This document shows, piece after piece, positions 48,763-58,379 of a DNA stretch of 64,000 nucleotides (positions are counted from its first letter, which is position 1; each line of letters starts with the position of its first letter). A program made the position numbers and the translations under genes. The stretch is from an uncultured Pseudomonadota bacterium (GTDB taxonomy: Bacteria > Pseudomonadota > Gammaproteobacteria > Steroidobacterales > Steroidobacteraceae), in assembly GCA_903832085.1 (NCBI GenBank), contig CAIKZZ010000021.1, positions 62,001-126,000 on the forward strand. Reading direction: 5' to 3'. The notes beneath the pieces were generated by a model. It was not told the origin of the DNA, did not search any database, and saw only the letters and a list, made by a program, of their open reading frames with translations.

Positions 48763-49800
48763 TTGGTTCCAAAGCAGTACATTGATGGCGATTTTCCGCT
48801 GTCCCGTCTCATTAAAGGAGGCTGGCATTTGGCGGGAGGTCACGGCGCGGTGGATCCGACCACAGCTAAACGCGACATGGCAGCGTTTATTGACGCGGGA
48901 GTCACTAGCTTTGATTGTGCCGATATCTATACGGGTGTTGAGCAGCTAATTGGAGATTTTCGATCGCAGTATCCGGACCATGCAAAGCGATTACGGGTGC
49001 ACACCAAATGCGTACCTGACCTGCAGCAACTGGCCGATTGTAACGATCAGGTGATTGCAAGCATCATTGACCGTTCATTGCAGCGTTTACGGATGGAGCG
49101 TCTTGATCTCGTGCAATTGCATTGGTGGGATTATAGGGTCCCAGGATACGTTGAAGCCGCGATGGCGCTCGCCCGCCTGCAGGCACGTGGCAAGATTGAT
49201 CGAATTGGCGTGACCAATTTTGACACGCAGCGGCTAAGTGAGCTCCTGAGCGCCGGCGTGCGGGTAGTCAGTCACCAGGTACAGTATTCCGTACTTGATC
49301 AGCGGCCAGCCGCTGCCATGACCACGCTGTGTCAGCAGCATAAAATTGCCTTGTTATGCTATGGCACGGTGGCGGGGGGATTTTTAGCGGAGCGATGGCT
49401 GGCGGTACCAGAACCGATCGCGCCGTTTGCGAACCGCTCACTCGTCAAGTACAAACTAATTATCGATGATTTTGGCGGCTGGACTCTTTTTCAGGAGTTG
49501 CTGCACGTGTTAAACGACATTGCCAAACGGCAGCAGACGGATATTGCAACGATTGCAAGTGCTGCTGTATTGGCACGCTCTGCGGTTGCGGCGGTCATTG
49601 TAGGCGCCACGAGTACCAGTCACCTTGCGCGCAATGTACAGCTAGGCGAGATCGTCTTTAGTGCGGCTGATCGGGCGGCGCTCGATGGGGTGATGTGCCG
49701 TGCGCAGGGGCCACGAGGTGAGGTTTATAGCCTCGAGCGAGACCGCGAGGGCCCACACGGACGCATTATGAAGTACAACCTGAACACTCCCGCAGCCTAA
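48763..49800 (+). CDS. Aldo/keto reductase, TTG start
   Basis: A 345-residue NADPH-dependent oxidoreductase of the AKR superfamily. The catalytic Asp and Tyr are in DCADIYTGVE, Lys in VHTKC and His in QLHWWD. The start is an unusual TTG at 48763, supported by AAGGAG 7 bases upstream (48750-48755). The stop is followed after 9 bases by the amidohydrolase start, so the two form an operon. The substrate is unknown. Confidence 0.85.
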   Translation: MVPKQYIDGDFPLSRLIKGGWHLAGGHGAVDPTTAKRDMAAFIDAGVTSFDCADIYTGVEQLIGDFRSQYPDHAKRLRVHTKCVPDLQQLADCNDQVIASIIDRSLQRLRMERLDLVQLHWWDYRVPGYVEAAMALARLQARGKIDRIGVTNFDTQRLSELLSAGVRVVSHQVQYSVLDQRPAAAMTTLCQQHKIALLCYGTVAGGFLAERWLAVPEPIAPFANRSLVKYKLIIDDFGGWTLFQELLHVLNDIAKRQQTDIATIASAAVLARSAVAAVIVGATSTSHLARNVQLGEIVFSAADRAALDGVMCRAQGPRGEVYSLERDREGPHGRIMKYNLNTPAA

Positions 49801-49809
49801 GGAGTCTCG

Positions 49810-51135
49810 ATGAGCGACACCGTCATTCAAGCGCGCAGGCAGTGCGATAACAGGACAGCCCGTGCACTGCTGCTCTGCGCGTGGCTCGTGCTGACGGCAG
49901 CCCCACGAGTCTGCGCCGCCGAGCCACTGGTCGCCGTCGTCGGCGGGACGGTCATTGATGTGGCCACGGGCCAGGAGATTCCCAACGCGGTCGTGCTGAT
50001 TGATGGGGAGCGCATTAAAGCCGTCGGACCTGCCGCGCGTGTGGCAGTGCCCCACGGGAGCACGATCGTGCATGCCGAGGGGAAGTGGCTGTTGCCCGGA
50101 TTAATGGACATGCATGTGCATTTGGGACTCGTGTTGCCGGGGGCTGAAGGCGCTGAGCTTGCACACGAAAGTGACGGAGCGCTCGCACTGCGCATGGCAA
50201 AAAATGCAACCGCATCCTTACGTGCGGGGACGACCACAGTGCGCTTGACGGGCGAGGACAAGCATGTCGAGTTTGCGGTGAAGCAATCGATCGATCGTGG
50301 TGATCTGTTAGGGCCACGTATTTTTTCCGCCGGTGAGCCACTCATTCCGACGGGGGGACATGGCGCTGAGTATTTGGCCAGTGGTGTGGACGGCCCCGTG
50401 GAAGTGACCAAGTTCACTCGTCGCCAGATTCAGGCAGGCGCGACGTGGATTAAGCTCATGATTAGCAAAGGGCTGGCCGATACCAAGGGCGATATTGCGG
50501 CAGCCGATATGAGCATGGCTGAGATGCAGGCAGCGGTTGATGTGGCACACAGTCACGGCGTGAAAGTCACGGCGCATACGGGTTCACCGACCGCAACCCT
50601 TGCTGCGTTGCATGCGGGAGTCGATTGTTTTGAGCACGGCTACTATTTGGACGAGCAGGTCTTTCGCGAGATAAAAAAATACGATCGCTGGTACGTGCCG
50701 ACGATCGTGGTCAGCCAAGCGGGGGCGCTGGAGTTTTTCAAAAAAATTGGCTCGCCACCTTGGTATTTAGAGCGTGCCAAATCGGTCGGGCAGGCGCACT
50801 GGAAGGCATTACAGACGGCGATCGCTGTAGGCGTAAATATTGCGATGGGAACCGATCAATATCCGTTTGAGCCCAATGAAGGCACGGTCGCGGCTGTGCG
50901 TGAAACGGAACTGTACGTGGATGCTGGGATGACCCCACTGCAAGCACTGCAGGCGGCAATGCGAAACCCCGCGCGCTTACTCGGTGCGGAGAAGGATCTG
51001 GGGGGCTTAGAGGTCGGTAAGTATGCCGATCTCGTGGCTGTGTCAGCCGATCCACGGCGCGACATACACGCGCTACGCACCATTGGTTTGGTGATGAAAG
51101 GCGGTCTAGTGATTCGTAATGACTGGGCTCAGTGA
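49810..51135 (+). CDS. Exported amidohydrolase (prolidase-like)
   Basis: A 441-residue amidohydrolase with HxH in DMHVHLG, a carboxylated-lysine candidate in TWIKLMISKG and His in VTAHTGS, typical of Xaa-Pro dipeptidase/imidazolonepropionase-like enzymes. A signal peptide (about 17-36) is present. AAGGAG is 5 bases before the ATG. It is convergent with another amidohydrolase, and the two are similar in layout. Confidence 0.87.
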   Translation: MSDTVIQARRQCDNRTARALLLCAWLVLTAAPRVCAAEPLVAVVGGTVIDVATGQEIPNAVVLIDGERIKAVGPAARVAVPHGSTIVHAEGKWLLPGLMDMHVHLGLVLPGAEGAELAHESDGALALRMAKNATASLRAGTTTVRLTGEDKHVEFAVKQSIDRGDLLGPRIFSAGEPLIPTGGHGAEYLASGVDGPVEVTKFTRRQIQAGATWIKLMISKGLADTKGDIAAADMSMAEMQAAVDVAHSHGVKVTAHTGSPTATLAALHAGVDCFEHGYYLDEQVFREIKKYDRWYVPTIVVSQAGALEFFKKIGSPPWYLERAKSVGQAHWKALQTAIAVGVNIAMGTDQYPFEPNEGTVAAVRETELYVDAGMTPLQALQAAMRNPARLLGAEKDLGGLEVGKYADLVAVSADPRRDIHALRTIGLVMKGGLVIRNDWAQ

Positions 51136-51139
51136 CGCC

Positions 51140-51158
51140 AACGCGCTAAGGGCGCGTT
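51140..51158. terminator. Short hairpin between convergent amidohydrolases
   Basis: A perfect 7-bp stem, AACGCGC and GCGCGTT, around TAAGG overlaps the stop codon of the - strand gene. No T-run follows. Confidence 0.4.
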
Positions 51159-52446
51159 AGTCATGGCGATACACCACCCCTTGCTTCATGACAAAGCTCA
51201 CATGTTCGAGTGCATGGATGTCCTTTAAAGGATCCGTGCGTACCGCGATAATATCGGCAGCCTTGCCAGGTTCAAGGGAGCCAACCCTGGCACTGAGCCC
51301 TAATAAATCAGCGCCATTGACCGTGGCAGACTGAATCGCCTGCATGGGGGTCATGCCGTTTTTGACCATGTGGGCAAATTCAAGCGGGTTTTGACCGAAG
51401 GGGCATACTCCAATATCAGTGCCAAAAGCGATTTTGACGCCGGCGAGAACTGCTTTGTGAAAATTCTCGGCCTGCGCCACCCGTAGCGCACGTGATTTTT
51501 GGATAAATTCATCCGGATAGTTGCTGCCGATACAGTCGTGCACTTCCAATGTGGGCACCAAATAGGTCCCGTGCTCTTTCATGAGTGCGCGCCCTTCATC
51601 ATCTAAAAGTGAGCCATGCTCAATGGAAGCCACCCCTGCACGGACCGCATTTTTAATTCCCTCGGCATTGTGCGCATGGGCGGCGACTTTTAATCCGAAA
51701 TTGCGCGCTTCATCCACCGCTGCGACCAATTCCTCCGGCGTGGCTTCGCGCGCCAGCGGATTGCTGTTGTGGGTGAGGACCGCTCCGGTTGCAAACACTT
51801 TAATGACATCCACTCGCTGACTGACGAGCGCACGCACGCGTTCGCGTACCTCAGTGGGCGAGTTTGCTGTGCCAAAACGCAAATCCCACGGCAGAGTCAC
51901 GTCGGGCGCAAAGCCGGACACGGACCCAGATCCACCCGTCATGGTGATGTACGCGCCAGCAACTAGCATGCGGGGACCTACCACATCGCCTTGGTTGATG
52001 GCATCACGCAACGCTACATCAACTAATGCTCTGTAGGAGCCTAAGTCCCGCACGGTGGTGAAGCCGGCCATGAGTACGGCGCGAGCGTTTGGAATAGCCG
52101 AATACGCGCGTTGTGCCGCCGTGTGCTGCAGTTCACTTAAGGGATCTTGACTCTTTTCATCGATGGTCAGATGCGTATGCGCGTCAATGAAGCCTGGCAT
52201 CACTGTGTAAAGACTCAAGTCCGTCACGGTACTTGCGTTTGGTGCATCATTCGGCCGTGTGGGAGCGACCGACACAATGAGTCCATCTTTAACGAGAATG
52301 GTTTGGCGTTCGAGCACTCGCCCAGTCACGGGCTCGATGAGCCGACCGGCATGGATGATATGCGTCTGCGCAAGACTATCGCTACTGACCGCGAGGAGTA
52401 GTGTGGCAAGTACTATGGAATGCATTCTCGGTAAGTTCTTGTACAT
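51157..52446 (-). CDS. Exported amidohydrolase
   Basis: A 429-residue amidohydrolase. HxH is in DAHTHLT, a Lys region in DVIKVFATG and His in KVAAHAHN plus IEHGSLL. A signal peptide lies at about 8-26. The ATG at 52446 has AGAGG 6 bases upstream, which supports it over a second ATG seven codons inside. The end (LGLSARVGSLEPGKAADIIAV) is typical of the family. The substrate is unknown. Confidence 0.88.
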   Translation of the reverse strand: MYKNLPRMHSIVLATLLLAVSSDSLAQTHIIHAGRLIEPVTGRVLERQTILVKDGLIVSVAPTRPNDAPNASTVTDLSLYTVMPGFIDAHTHLTIDEKSQDPLSELQHTAAQRAYSAIPNARAVLMAGFTTVRDLGSYRALVDVALRDAINQGDVVGPRMLVAGAYITMTGGSGSVSGFAPDVTLPWDLRFGTANSPTEVRERVRALVSQRVDVIKVFATGAVLTHNSNPLAREATPEELVAAVDEARNFGLKVAAHAHNAEGIKNAVRAGVASIEHGSLLDDEGRALMKEHGTYLVPTLEVHDCIGSNYPDEFIQKSRALRVAQAENFHKAVLAGVKIAFGTDIGVCPFGQNPLEFAHMVKNGMTPMQAIQSATVNGADLLGLSARVGSLEPGKAADIIAVRTDPLKDIHALEHVSFVMKQGVVYRHD

Positions 52447-52503
52447 ACATGGCCTCTGGTAATGTGTCTAACAGCGACGGAGCAGGGGACAGCTCACAAC
52501 GGA

Positions 52504-53691
52504 TTATTGCAGCAACTGACGCGCGACCCACTGGTGAAAGTGGTGAGTGGGGATGTCCATCATGGGGGAGAACGTGCCGCCGCGATAGCCTATGGATGCA
52601 CGACCCGCTTGCATGCCCTCGACGACCATCACATCCTCAGTAAACACGAGACGCCACCCTTTTTGTATGGCTGTACGTAGGTCTTGGTAGATCGGCGCCT
52701 TCGCGCCCTCGCCACAATAGTAAATCCGAACCGTTTCGGTGGTTGTAGTACTTGAGTTTGGCGTTAACAGCATCACAAAAACATGATCAGCCTGGAAGCC
52801 CAGCAGCACATTGGGATACAGCGTGGGATACTCGGCCATGTGACGGCGCTCCGCTGGCCAGCGCTTAAATAGCGGCAGCGCGGCTGCCGTCGTGATGCTC
52901 GGCTGGTAGGCGCGCGAGCCCTGCCCTGCAAAGTGCTCAGCATTGACAAAGTGGTAGTGATCTTTCAGCGGTGAATAGCGATTTAACGCTGGGTGGATGG
53001 TGGGCAAGTGGTACGCCTCTAGATAGTTTTCCACCGCGAGCTTCCAGTTGGCGTGTACGGTTAGGGTAAATCCGGAGTCTGGGTCTGCCACGACCGGCGG
53101 GAAGCCTTGCTTGATACCGGTCAGAGGCGCGATGTGCTGACGTAGTGGCGCGACATGCTCCTCAAAATCTGGCGCATCACCACTTAAGTTAATAAACAGG
53201 ACCCCTAAACAGGTCGCGGAGCGTATAGGCCGCAAACCGTGTTGGCTACTGTCAAATGCGGGGCACTGATGCTGATCGACGCCACCGATGTGTGGTGTTG
53301 CTTTCAATGTTCCATCTAGCGCATACGACCAAGCGTGATAGCGGCAGGTGAGTACACCATGGCTATCAGCCGCTGCATCGACGAGCTTCATGCCGCGGTG
53401 GCTGCAGACATTGTGAAACACACGCAGTACTCCCGTGCGATCGCGCGTGACCAGTAAGGGCAAGCCCATAAAATCGACTGGCTGTGCGTACGGTTGCAGC
53501 GGGATGCTATCAGTAAACAGTAGTCCCGCCCACGTGGGGCCGATGAGGCGATCGCGTTCTAGTGTGAAGAGCGTCTCGCTGGTGTATACCGCGTTAGGTA
53601 ATCCACGGGCCTGCTCGATGGGCTGCAACACCTCGACAAGCGCAGCGCGCAGCGGTGTGATCGGTGATTCAGGGGGCGCCGCAGTACTCAC
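52504..53691 (-). CDS. Rieske non-heme iron oxygenase alpha subunit
   Basis: A 395-residue ring-hydroxylating-type oxygenase. The Rieske cluster ligands are C96, H98, C116 and H119. The mononuclear iron motif ENYLEAYHLPTIH gives H228 and H233. This mix resembles choline/glycine betaine monooxygenases as well as aromatic dioxygenases. N-demethylation would fit the sox genes elsewhere in the window, but no reductase is next to it. The start overlaps the upstream SxxK hydrolase stop by 4 bases. Confidence 0.87.
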   Translation of the reverse strand: MSTAAPPESPITPLRAALVEVLQPIEQARGLPNAVYTSETLFTLERDRLIGPTWAGLLFTDSIPLQPYAQPVDFMGLPLLVTRDRTGVLRVFHNVCSHRGMKLVDAAADSHGVLTCRYHAWSYALDGTLKATPHIGGVDQHQCPAFDSSQHGLRPIRSATCLGVLFINLSGDAPDFEEHVAPLRQHIAPLTGIKQGFPPVVADPDSGFTLTVHANWKLAVENYLEAYHLPTIHPALNRYSPLKDHYHFVNAEHFAGQGSRAYQPSITTAAALPLFKRWPAERRHMAEYPTLYPNVLLGFQADHVFVMLLTPNSSTTTTETVRIYYCGEGAKAPIYQDLRTAIQKGWRLVFTEDVMVVEGMQAGRASIGYRGGTFSPMMDIPTHHFHQWVARQLLQ

Positions 53692-54986
53692 GGTGGCGCG
53701 TCGTGTAAGGAATGAGCGATCGCGGCAAACGCATCCTGATCATTAATTATATCCATGCCCTCGGGTTTAGACCGCGCACCCCAAGCCACGATAACCACCT
53801 GCTCACGGGGATTGATATACAAAAACTGGCCAAAGATGCCTTCTGCCAAAAAGGCATCGCCTGGCTCTGGCGTGTCTGTCGTGGGCGTGGCTGGCCACCA
53901 GAAGTAGCCATAGTCCATGATTGTCCCCGTCTTGAGTCGTTGTCTAGAGCTTGCCTGGGTACGCCAGCCGTTTGGCAAAATAGATTGACCATTCATGACG
54001 CCGTCATTCAAAAAGAACAAACCAAAGCGGCCATAGTCGCGCAATGTCGCACTGAATCCGCTGCCAGCGATCTCGATGCCATCGGCCGAAGCAAGCCACC
54101 AGCTCGCGTCCGCTTCCATCCCAAATGGTTGCCAGATACGCTGACTGAAGTAGGTCGATAGCGGCATATGCACGGCTCTGTGCACGACCTCACCGGCTAC
54201 TAAGGTCTCACCGGTGTTGTAATTATTGACAGTCCCTGGCGGCGCGGCGCGCGGTAATGAGCGCATCAGTGCAAGTGCAGCGCCTGGCTCTTGGCCGATT
54301 TGTATGTCGAGTAGTTTGCGCCGATCCGATGTCGTGTCCGTGTATGTCTCGTTCCAGCGCACACCAGAGGACATGCACAATAGGTCACGGATCGACACGC
54401 CGTCGTAAGCGCTGCCCTTGAGTTCGGACACATACTGCGTGACAGCATCGTCAATGCTGTGAATAGCGCCGTCTTTCAGAGCCACAGCAATGAGCGTGGA
54501 GGTAATGGATTTTGCCACCGACATGGACATCCAATGAGTGTTGGCGGTGTTTCCATACTGATACTGCTCAAGCGCAACGCGACCGTTTTTGAGAACCAGC
54601 AGTCCCGCGACGCGATTCACAGCTAAATAGTCATATAGATCCCACGAGCGACCATTGGACTGAAAGTGAATATTATTGACTGGTTTCGTTGCAGGAGGCA
54701 GTGCAAACACCCGCGGCCCATGCGCAATCGTGCGAGTTGGGAACAGTCGATCGATATGACGGAAAGTGCTGACCGCTTCATCAGGCGTCATGGCACCATC
54801 ATAAACAGCACGCACCGATACAATCGATTCACTGTGCGACGGAGGCCTGTCCTTAAGCTCTGCACCAGCATCAGCCATCACCGCGCTGAAACCACACAGA
54901 CCAAATAACAATCCGATAAGGCGCACTCTCAACCGGCGAATCGCTTTGTGTGGACGATCCATGGGGAGCTGTACGGCGGTATGCAT
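53688..54986 (-). CDS. Exported SxxK serine hydrolase (class C type)
   Basis: A 432-residue beta-lactamase-family hydrolase with a signal or anchor segment (about 21-39). The nucleophile motif is S156-V-A-K159, and NNYNTGE supplies the tyrosine region. It resembles 6-aminohexanoate-dimer hydrolase and esterase EstB proteins. Its stop overlaps the Rieske oxygenase start by 4 bases (ATGA), suggesting a shared pathway. Confidence 0.85.
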   Translation of the reverse strand: MHTAVQLPMDRPHKAIRRLRVRLIGLLFGLCGFSAVMADAGAELKDRPPSHSESIVSVRAVYDGAMTPDEAVSTFRHIDRLFPTRTIAHGPRVFALPPATKPVNNIHFQSNGRSWDLYDYLAVNRVAGLLVLKNGRVALEQYQYGNTANTHWMSMSVAKSITSTLIAVALKDGAIHSIDDAVTQYVSELKGSAYDGVSIRDLLCMSSGVRWNETYTDTTSDRRKLLDIQIGQEPGAALALMRSLPRAAPPGTVNNYNTGETLVAGEVVHRAVHMPLSTYFSQRIWQPFGMEADASWWLASADGIEIAGSGFSATLRDYGRFGLFFLNDGVMNGQSILPNGWRTQASSRQRLKTGTIMDYGYFWWPATPTTDTPEPGDAFLAEGIFGQFLYINPREQVVIVAWGARSKPEGMDIINDQDAFAAIAHSLHDAPP

Positions 54987-55073
54987 ATCGAAGGACCTAT
55001 CGTATAAAGCTAATGGAAAATGCAGGTGCTGATCGGACGCGAGTGTAATGCAGTGATTGACATGCTGAGCGCG

Positions 55074-56894
55074 CTAGTCGGTTCGTGCCGGATGTGCTGC
55101 GGCGCACCGGCCACCAAGGAACTGAGCCCATACAGCATCAGCCCAAGGGTCGTATTTCCAACGAAACGTGTGACGAAACAAAGCGCAGCGCTCAGCCTCA
55201 GGGAGTGGGTCATTGGCCATCGCAGCGATGACAGACTCGCGGGTGACGAGTTCATTACTCATGCGGATGCCACCGTGTGAGTCGGTATCAAAGACCAATA
55301 ACCGGTTGGCATCAGGCACATCCGACCATGGCTGCCAGTCGGGTAGCACGTGCTCAGGGGGATTTGGCTTTCCGCTACGGGCAAATTGTGTCCAATACGT
55401 GATCATCGCCTCACTTAAAGTAATACGTGCCGGCGCGTTGTCAGTGGAATACAGCAAGCGTCCTTGCGCTCCCACATCAAAATTACCAAATACAAAGGGG
55501 ATCTCAAGGCCGTGTGCCGCGCCAAGCAATTGCGAGATATCAACAAGACCAAAGCGACGACCTTCTTCGCGCCAGTCCCAACGATACGCATAGACATCGG
55601 CGCCACCTTTGGTGAGCGCGCTCGCCAACTCATCGACCGCGGTCGTTTTCCACCATGCGGAGCGATAGGATGCTTCGCGATCATAGGCGGCGGGGTCTTT
55701 GGCCCACACAGGGAAGCCGGCAACTTTTCGGACCAAGCGCGAGTCAAACGCCATGAAGAGTTTGTTTTCGTCGCGGTTGCTTCCAATGAGTGTGGGAACG
55801 TTCACATGTGTGCCGGACTGTGCGAGCAAGGACAAAGGATCTCCAGTGCGCAGCACAGCTCCATCTTGGAACACGGTGGGCAAGCGATCGGCATCGATGC
55901 TGGTCGCTTCATAAGCGGCATAGACGACCCAAGGATCAAGCTCACGCAAAAACGTGCCGATAGCCGCGGGCGTCCACGTGGCGACGAGCGCACGGGCGTC
56001 GGCGCGGGTCGCTGCGCGTCCGGTTGTGACAAGTAATTTTAAGAGCACCTCGCCACTGCTGTACGCGTGGCCAGGAACGGCGTCGTCCACATAATTTAAA
56101 GCACGCGTGTATGGCGCAAACCCAAAGCCCAAGCTTTCGATGATCACTCGGTGCAGTAAGCCTGGGCTCAATGGTGAGATGAGGAGTGCTAGCGCGTTCG
56201 TCGCACCCGCGGACTCACCAAACACAGTGACGTTATTCGGATCGCCACCGAAGGCTGCCGCATTGGCGTGTACCCATTTGAGTGCCGCTAGCGTGTCTAA
56301 GTTGCCCCAGTTACCCGACGCTTCAATACCCTCAGGGTCCGATTGGCCTGGGACTACAAACCAGCCGAACGGACCTAAGCGGTAATTGGGCATGACAACG
56401 ATGACATGCTGGGTCTCGGCTAAGTGTCCGCCATCATAAAAGGCCGCGTGGCCGACGGTGTTGGCTCCGCCGTGGATCCACAGCATCACAGGCAGCCGCG
56501 TGGTCGCAAGTTCGCCAGCTTGTAGGCGTGGCGCATACACGTTTAGGTACAGGCAGTCCTCGCTGCCTTGGTGGCTGCCATCAGTGCCCACCCCTCCGAG
56601 TGCCCATCCAAATTGCAGGCACGGCGCACTTGCCTGTAGTGCAGGGCGTGCAGTTTCCCAGCTGGCCACGGCTTGTGGAGCATGCCAGCGCAGTGCGCCC
56701 ACCGGGGGCGCCGCATAGGGGATTCCGAGCCATGCATGCCCGCCACGCGGATTGATGAAGCCTGTGATTGGCCCACTGCTGAGAACGCGGGTGCTATCGG
56801 GCGCCGCCACTGGGGGCTCTACTGTGGCGGGCGTCCCTGTGCAGGCGGCTAGGGTGGAAGCTAAAAGAATAAGCAGGGCTGACAAGCGCGGCAC
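55074..56894 (-). CDS. Type B carboxylesterase lipoprotein
   Basis: A 606-residue carboxylesterase. The lipobox LAAC ends the signal peptide near residue 18. The nucleophile elbow is GESAG in TVFGESAGATNALAL, preceded by the oxyanion loop WIHGGAN. The gene is upstream of, and 87 bases from, the SxxK hydrolase-Rieske pair, and could be co-transcribed with it. The substrate is an ester or amide. Confidence 0.9.
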   Translation of the reverse strand: MPRLSALLILLASTLAACTGTPATVEPPVAAPDSTRVLSSGPITGFINPRGGHAWLGIPYAAPPVGALRWHAPQAVASWETARPALQASAPCLQFGWALGGVGTDGSHQGSEDCLYLNVYAPRLQAGELATTRLPVMLWIHGGANTVGHAAFYDGGHLAETQHVIVVMPNYRLGPFGWFVVPGQSDPEGIEASGNWGNLDTLAALKWVHANAAAFGGDPNNVTVFGESAGATNALALLISPLSPGLLHRVIIESLGFGFAPYTRALNYVDDAVPGHAYSSGEVLLKLLVTTGRAATRADARALVATWTPAAIGTFLRELDPWVVYAAYEATSIDADRLPTVFQDGAVLRTGDPLSLLAQSGTHVNVPTLIGSNRDENKLFMAFDSRLVRKVAGFPVWAKDPAAYDREASYRSAWWKTTAVDELASALTKGGADVYAYRWDWREEGRRFGLVDISQLLGAAHGLEIPFVFGNFDVGAQGRLLYSTDNAPARITLSEAMITYWTQFARSGKPNPPEHVLPDWQPWSDVPDANRLLVFDTDSHGGIRMSNELVTRESVIAAMANDPLPEAERCALFRHTFRWKYDPWADAVWAQFLGGRCAAAHPARTD

Positions 56895-57005
56895 GGTGGT
56901 CTCGGGATTGTGATGTGGAGGCGTTAACTGTCTGTGGAATGACAGTCAGAGTCAACAGTGGCGCGCCTGCACGCTCGTCTGGGCGATGCCAATCTCGGGT
57001 AATAA

Positions 57006-57015
57006 TGAGCGCTCA
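57006..57015. promoter_or_regulatory. Candidate TetR-type operator
   Basis: TGAGCGCTCA is a perfect 10-base palindrome, flanked by ATGAG and CTCAT halves, in the 170-base region between two divergent hydrolase genes. Similar inverted repeats are known for TetR-family regulators, but no regulator is present in the window. Confidence 0.3.
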
Positions 57016-57064
57016 CTCATCGCTGTGCGGAAGCAGCGACTCCTATTTGGCGTTACAGTAGGCT

Positions 57065-58339
57065 ATGGACCACGCAATTCGTACGTTTGATGGGGTGAGC
57101 TACCCAGATGCCGCGGCGTCTGATCCCGTGACACTGGGGTATATGGACGGCGCGCCGCCACCGAGATCCCGATTAATCCGGTTTAGTGATGACACGTTTT
57201 TGCGCTTTCCCCAGTTACGCTGGTCTTTGTCACATTTGAGGGAGTTTGTGCCGACGGTGACTGTCTCGCGCGGGATTGGGCCACCGAGCGATCTTGGGCG
57301 CGTGAATGCCGCTCTTGCGACCGATATCGATGCGATGACGTTTCTAGACCTGAATGGGGTTGTGAGAACTTGGGCTGAGTCTTTACACGAGACCTACACG
57401 GACGGGATGATCGTATTGCATCGCGGCCGATGCGTGTACGAATGGTATGGCGGCGCATTACGAGCTGATCTCACGCATGCGTGTTTTTCAATCACGAAGT
57501 CGTACGCCGCCACGATCGCTGAGTTGCTGATACACGAAGGCGCGCTCAATGCTGAGCAAGTTGTAGAGTTTTATCTGCCGCAGATGGGTTCATCAGCATT
57601 TGCAGGCGCCACGGTGCGTCAGGTGCTCGATATGCAGGTCGGCGTTATGTTTAACGAGGACTATGCAGATCCTGCGGCGGGTGTGTGGCAGTACACCCGG
57701 GCCGCAGGCTTGCGGCCCTTTCCATTAGGCTATACAGGGCCACGCTCTTTGTATGATTACCTGCCTACGCTGCCAGCACAGGGGGCACATGGCGTGGCCT
57801 TTGCCTATGCCACTGTCTGTACCGAAGTGCTGTGTTGGATCTTGCGGCGCGTCAGTGGCAAGACGTTCGCTGCACTCTTGGCGGATAGAATATGGTCACG
57901 CTTAGGGTGCGATCACTCTGCTGATCTCATGGTGGATTCTGCGGGGACAGAAGTCGGGGGTGCGGGACTGGCCGCGACCCTGCGGGATGTCGCACGCTTT
58001 GGGGAACTACTGCGTTGTCAGGGAGATTGGCGCGGTCGCGAGGTGATTCCAGCGGCCGTCATTGAGAACATGACGCGCCACACTGACCGAAGTAAGTTTC
58101 CGCAGGCCGAGTATCCATTGCTTGCTGGCTACGCCTATCGCAGCATGTGGTGGGTTGCCAATGACGCCTTCGGCACATTTGAGGGACGGGGTATTTTTGG
58201 CCAGCGCTTGTATGTGGCGCCGAAAGCCGAGATCGTGATCGCGCGCTTTGCGTCGCATCCGGTGGGTTCGAGTGCTGCCAATGATCCAATCACGCTACCT
58301 GCTTTTCGTGCATTAGCAACCCAATTAATGGGACATTGA
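57065..58339 (+). CDS. Cytoplasmic SxxK serine hydrolase (class C, NylB-like)
   Basis: A 424-residue beta-lactamase-family hydrolase with S142-I-T-K145. Unlike the other members in the window, no signal peptide is seen, as in 6-aminohexanoate-dimer hydrolases (NylB). The ATG at 57065 lies just after GTAGG. It is divergent from the carboxylesterase. Confidence 0.85.
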   Translation: MDHAIRTFDGVSYPDAAASDPVTLGYMDGAPPPRSRLIRFSDDTFLRFPQLRWSLSHLREFVPTVTVSRGIGPPSDLGRVNAALATDIDAMTFLDLNGVVRTWAESLHETYTDGMIVLHRGRCVYEWYGGALRADLTHACFSITKSYAATIAELLIHEGALNAEQVVEFYLPQMGSSAFAGATVRQVLDMQVGVMFNEDYADPAAGVWQYTRAAGLRPFPLGYTGPRSLYDYLPTLPAQGAHGVAFAYATVCTEVLCWILRRVSGKTFAALLADRIWSRLGCDHSADLMVDSAGTEVGGAGLAATLRDVARFGELLRCQGDWRGREVIPAAVIENMTRHTDRSKFPQAEYPLLAGYAYRSMWWVANDAFGTFEGRGIFGQRLYVAPKAEIVIARFASHPVGSSAANDPITLPAFRALATQLMGH

Positions 58340-58379
58340 GCGGTCAGGTAAACGCAACGATCCATTTTTCGGAGACGCA

